From the NCBI GenBank assembly GCA_027579435.1, contig JANBPK010000992.1, positions 1-34,466 on the forward strand: a DNA stretch of 34,466 bases, given 5' to 3'. Positions 31,439-34,466 of the stretch are shown here, one piece after another. The translations under genes were made by a program, and so were the position numbers. Every line of letters begins with the position of its first letter. Within the stretch, counting starts at the first letter, position 1. The notes beneath the pieces are model-generated. The model ran no database searches and was not told the origin of the DNA. It saw nothing but the letters and a program-made list of their open reading frames with translations. This DNA is from Candolleomyces eurysporus (lineage: Eukaryota; Basidiomycota; Agaricomycetes; Agaricales; Psathyrellaceae).

Positions 31439-33875
31439 ATGTCAGTCACCAAATTGTCGGCTGCAGCTACTGAACCTCAAAGGAAGAAGAAAAGATCGAA
31501 CAGGGAGGCCAAGGCTAGAGCAAGTTGGCTTTCCTGTTGGAAGAAGCTGAATTCAAAGTACTGCCTCACCAAAAGCAACCTGAAAATTTGCGGTGATGCA
31601 TGCCAACGGTACAAAGACACCCCTCTTCCCCAGCATGCCCTGCTTCTATCCACAACAGTCACCAAAATAATTTGAAGGATATTGTGTACAGCACAATCTG
31701 GAGGAGGTGGACGCATTCATGCAGGAAAGAATTGACAAGGCGGTCCGAAAATGGATTAGGGACAGGACGAGGCCGCATGTCAGGGCAGCCAAGATTGGAA
31801 CCAAGTCATACAATGCCCGCTGGGTTTTCTATCAGCAAAACAAAGAAAAGATCAAGAAGTGTGCCCCCGAGCTTAAAAAAGAGGACAAGAATTCCTCATT
31901 GATTGGAACAACAGCCAAAGCGCTGACCAAACTCTATGAAAGCCTCCCCAAGGAAGAAGTGGACAAGTTGCAAACCATTGCAAATGAGTGGAATGCCATG
32001 GGTCCTGGAGATGAGGTTCAGTTAGAGTGAGTGACAAACTCTTCATCCACCAGGCTTTTATTCTGACAGCCTGTGGCCACCAGTGTTTTTAGCACTGCAA
32101 TCAAGGCAATTCCCAAACATTCCCTTGTGTTTTTTGAAGACTGCAGAAAGCAATATGGAGCAGTTTCTTTGTCCTCTATGCACACAAGACTTCCAAGGGA
32201 GTTCAAGCTGGTATGATGGACTATACAAAGAACATGGCCAGGGATGGGCGATCTTCCAGCTCCAAAATGAAGGCAGAAATTGCAGATAGCGGAGTTCAGG
32301 AGATCTGGGAGGAATATGTTAACGCAAACTGGGGGGTCATGGAAGCCAAAGAAGCAGCTGGGATTGCTCGATGAATGGGAAAATCAAGGAAGATGATGCA
32401 TTTGCCCATGAACAAGTGGGGTGAACCCATCCTGCCAGATGTCGACTTGGTGGCAGAGTCTGGGCAGCTTCCTGCCGAGTTTTCAGGTCTTTGGGAATAC
32501 CTTCAAACCATGCTCCAAACATTCCTCTCAATGCACTGGGGACTTGCTGGACCAGTCACTTCCAAGGAGCTGACGGTGCCTTGGAGCAATATAATCAAAG
32601 AACCATGGCAGTATATTCGCTCGAAATATCTACCTGATGACTTGGTTGAATTGCTCAAAGATCCATCCAAGGTGCCAATCAACGATTGTTTGTCCCTTCT
32701 GATTTTCTGGTTGGAAAGACAGAGAGCTGGCAAAGATGTGGTATTCGAGTTCTCACATTGGCAACAAAGTTGGTATAAAAAGCCGGTACCTTGTGAACCC
32801 CGGCAGAAGGTCCCTGTGATTCCTGATAAGCCAGGCTTCAAAAACGTCAAATCGGAGGAAAGCAGTGAGGAGGAAATGGAGACGAGGCAAACCCGTTCAA
32901 AAAAAGCATTCAGAGTCAGGTGGAAAAGGGGAGAGTGCAACTTCAGGCAGGAAAGGGATGTTGAACATCACGTGAAATAGGCGTCTAATCCAGCATCTAT
33001 ACACGGCCTGGACATGTCAGCAGGATTACGTAGTGATCCGCACATCCGAGGTATGATGTTTCACATATGTCAGAGTGATGTCATAGCTACATTGTTCTAC
33101 GTCATCATTACTCAGCTCCCTATTGTTCTATGTCATAGTGATGTCAATAGAAGCGTAGCTGTGGAGCATATGAGTCATATTGACTCATATCTTAGTAAGG
33201 ATTGCATCATTAGCACACAATGCTCAGTCAGCCAAGTGTGCACAGACCACCTTGGTGACACCGGTGTGATGTGACCATCACACCCTCCAGTAGTATAAAT
33301 ATTGTGTACTTTGCTACTGGAATAGACAGAACTTGCACATCTAGCAACTTGCTACCAAGCACACTCCCCAGCATCAACAACCTCTCCCTCCACTCATGTT
33401 TATCCGATCTAGGAAGGTATGTCTAGTAATCAACTAGTTCATACTCAGTGCAACTGCGCCAGAGATGGCAGGTCTCCCCCCTGCCAGAATTGCTGTCGAA
33501 TAAGGGAAGCAGGCAAAGTCAGGTGGGGGGAAGAATGGGCAAGAGTTGGACGAAGATTTGGAAAATGAATAGGCTGATGATGAATTGGTTGACAAAGAGG
33601 AATGGGCTTCTGAAGATGAATGGGGAGGAGTGGCAGAAGATGAAGGCACCATCTCAACCTCAAGCCAAGATAGCTCGGACTTGGATCAAGACTTCTCGAG
33701 CGGCTCAGACAGCCATGTTTTCAGCAAGAAACTCAGCAAAGAAACCCCGGCAAAAAAAAGCAGACGAGTATGACTCCAGCTGCAAAAGTGGGGAGGGTAC
33801 AATAAGTCCACTGGTGTTTCAAACTCCTGGATCAAGCCCCGATCACCCGAGTAAAAAACTCAAAGTACCCGTTGA
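31439..33875 (+). pseudogene. G4 pseudogene, copy B
   Basis: Starts ATG at 31439 like copy A but is broken in several ways. One base is inserted near 31670 (AATTTGAAGG versus AATTGAAGG). There is a TGA at 32372-32374 where copy A has CAA, both derivable from CGA. A 543-bp LTR-like insertion lies at 32959-33501. The gene is lost after GTTGA at 33875. Numerous CpG sites of copy A are TpG or CpA here, for example in the segment around 31560-31620. The intron between the two coding exons is still recognisable at about 32030-32095. Confidence 0.85.
32959..33501. mobile_element. 543-bp LTR-like insertion (probable solo LTR) in the G4 pseudogene
   Basis: Copy A is uninterrupted here, so the borders are clear. 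AAGGGA precedes (32953-32958) and follows (33502-33507) the insert, a 5-6 bp target-site duplication. The insert begins TGTTGAACATCACGTG and ends TGTCGAAT(A), with imperfect inverted termini. It has a TATAAAT box at 33294-33300 and a GGCAGG/CCTGCC hairpin near 33468-33486. Size, TG start, TATA box and duplication length fit a solo LTR, although the end is not the canonical CA. No coding capacity. Confidence 0.75.
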
Positions 33876-33877
33876 AG

Positions 33878-34466
33878 TGTTTTGGGAACAGCGAGACTAC
33901 TAACACACACAACCTAACACCTAACACCAACTCTAAGTCGAGCCGTGCAAGGTAAGTAGTATGTATAGACCTTTCATAGTCGTGCCGCACCAAAATCGGG
34001 GGTGCGAGTATGGGGGGTAGTGTAGAGTATTAAGAGTTAACAAGTTCTCTCTCTTGAGCACACTAGTTCCAAGTAATCGAGAAGTACTCGATAGTCACAC
34101 AGTTAACCTAAAAGGTTATATCTTTATAGTTTTGATCTTTCCTTTACTTAGTATCACGCCGCGTGAGATAAAAGTCACAAATCCAAGTCGATTGCAAATG
34201 CAAAGTAAACACAAATAAACAGCAGTAATTCTCTGGGGAAAAACTATGCTAAGAGAGTCCAATATATATACTATCTGGAGCTGTGCGATCACCAGAGCAT
34301 GGTAAATAGGTGTACATGAGATTTATAAATCAAGAGAGTCCAGGCCCCAGCTAGAGAGAGAGATAAAGAGATAAAAAGAGGGTATTGGATATGCCACGCC
34401 TGCGCTTGCGCTGTGACTATTAATAGATTCTTGTTGCCTTTTCTAGTATGCTGAGCGGGATGACAA
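33878..34466. mobile_element. Sequence truncating copy B, probable start of an LTR retrotransposon
   Basis: Copy B similarity stops at 33875. TGTTTTGGGAACAGCGAG starts at 33878, followed by CT/AC-rich direct words (ACACCTAACACC) and AT-rich sequence with GA repeats near 34350. No open frame looks coding. The TG start and abrupt junction suggest the 5' LTR of an element extending beyond the window. The other end and any target duplication are not visible, so a simple flank cannot be excluded. Confidence 0.4.

Larger units (their letters stand above)
20186..33875. repeat. Long direct repeat, copy B (matches 1620-14594)
   Basis: Second unit in the same orientation, beginning without any spacer after unit A's right end. 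Compared with A it has an extra cassette exon and palindrome near 23820-23955, a 33-bp tandem duplication near 23700-23757, more GEEEGG-coding repeats near 21470-21550, a 543-bp LTR-like insertion at 32959-33501, and truncation at 33875. Many N bases lie between 28299 and 29861, in the KDZ gene. Confidence 0.9.

Noticed and set aside
1..34466. tRNA, rRNA or CRISPR arrays
   Set aside because: No cloverleaf-like or rRNA sequence and no regularly spaced identical repeats with unique spacers were seen. The regular arrays found are minisatellite-like or protein-coding.

Overview
The window looks like a transposon-rich stretch of a basidiomycete (Agaricomycete-type) nuclear genome. The genes have short introns with GTAAGT/GTATGT donors, and many isolated N bases occur. 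The recognisable proteins are a KDZ (Kyakuja-Dileera-Zisupton) transposase with a CxC2-type cysteine cluster and TET/JBP-type 2-oxoglutarate dioxygenases. These two families are known to co-occur and to be expanded in mushroom-forming fungi.

Layout. Positions 1-1620 hold non-coding flank: a degenerate minisatellite (about 355-1320) and a block rich in CAGCTGC (about 1325-1550). A long unit starts sharply at 1620 and starts again, in the same orientation, at 20186, giving a head-to-tail spacing of about 18.57 kb. Unit A (1620-20185) carries, left to right: a GC(A/G)GCTGC-rich end; a divergent pair made of a Cys-cluster/coiled-coil protein (G1, minus) and an acidic repeat protein (G2, plus), bracketed by an imperfect inverted repeat at 2216 and 8865; the KDZ transposase (minus, 8 exons); a divergently placed basic/acidic protein (G4, plus); two paralogous TET/JBP genes (TET1, TET2); an unidentified gene (G7); and a second GC(A/G)GCTGC-rich end. 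Unit B (20186-33875) repeats G1, G2, KDZ and part of G4. It is then hit by a 543-bp LTR-like insertion (32959-33501) and cut off at 33875 by sequence that looks like the start of another LTR element. The B counterparts of the TET genes are not in the window.

How the parts fit. I read the unit as a giant composite KDZ element. It pairs its own transposase with DNA 5-methylcytosine oxidases (TET1 has all expected catalytic residues; TET2 has lost the HxD iron ligands) and with at least four conserved proteins of unknown function. Decay is complementary. In A the left-half genes (G1, G2, KDZ) are broken, while G4 and both TETs read well. In B the left-half genes are open and G4 is dead. The contiguous stretch of about 12.3-31.1 kb therefore holds one readable copy of every gene. 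All five premature stop codons that can be compared between copies lie at CGA-derived codons, and many other differences are CpG to TpG/CpA, as expected for methylated DNA. Whether the tandem is real or two haplotypes joined by the assembler cannot be settled from the sequence alone.
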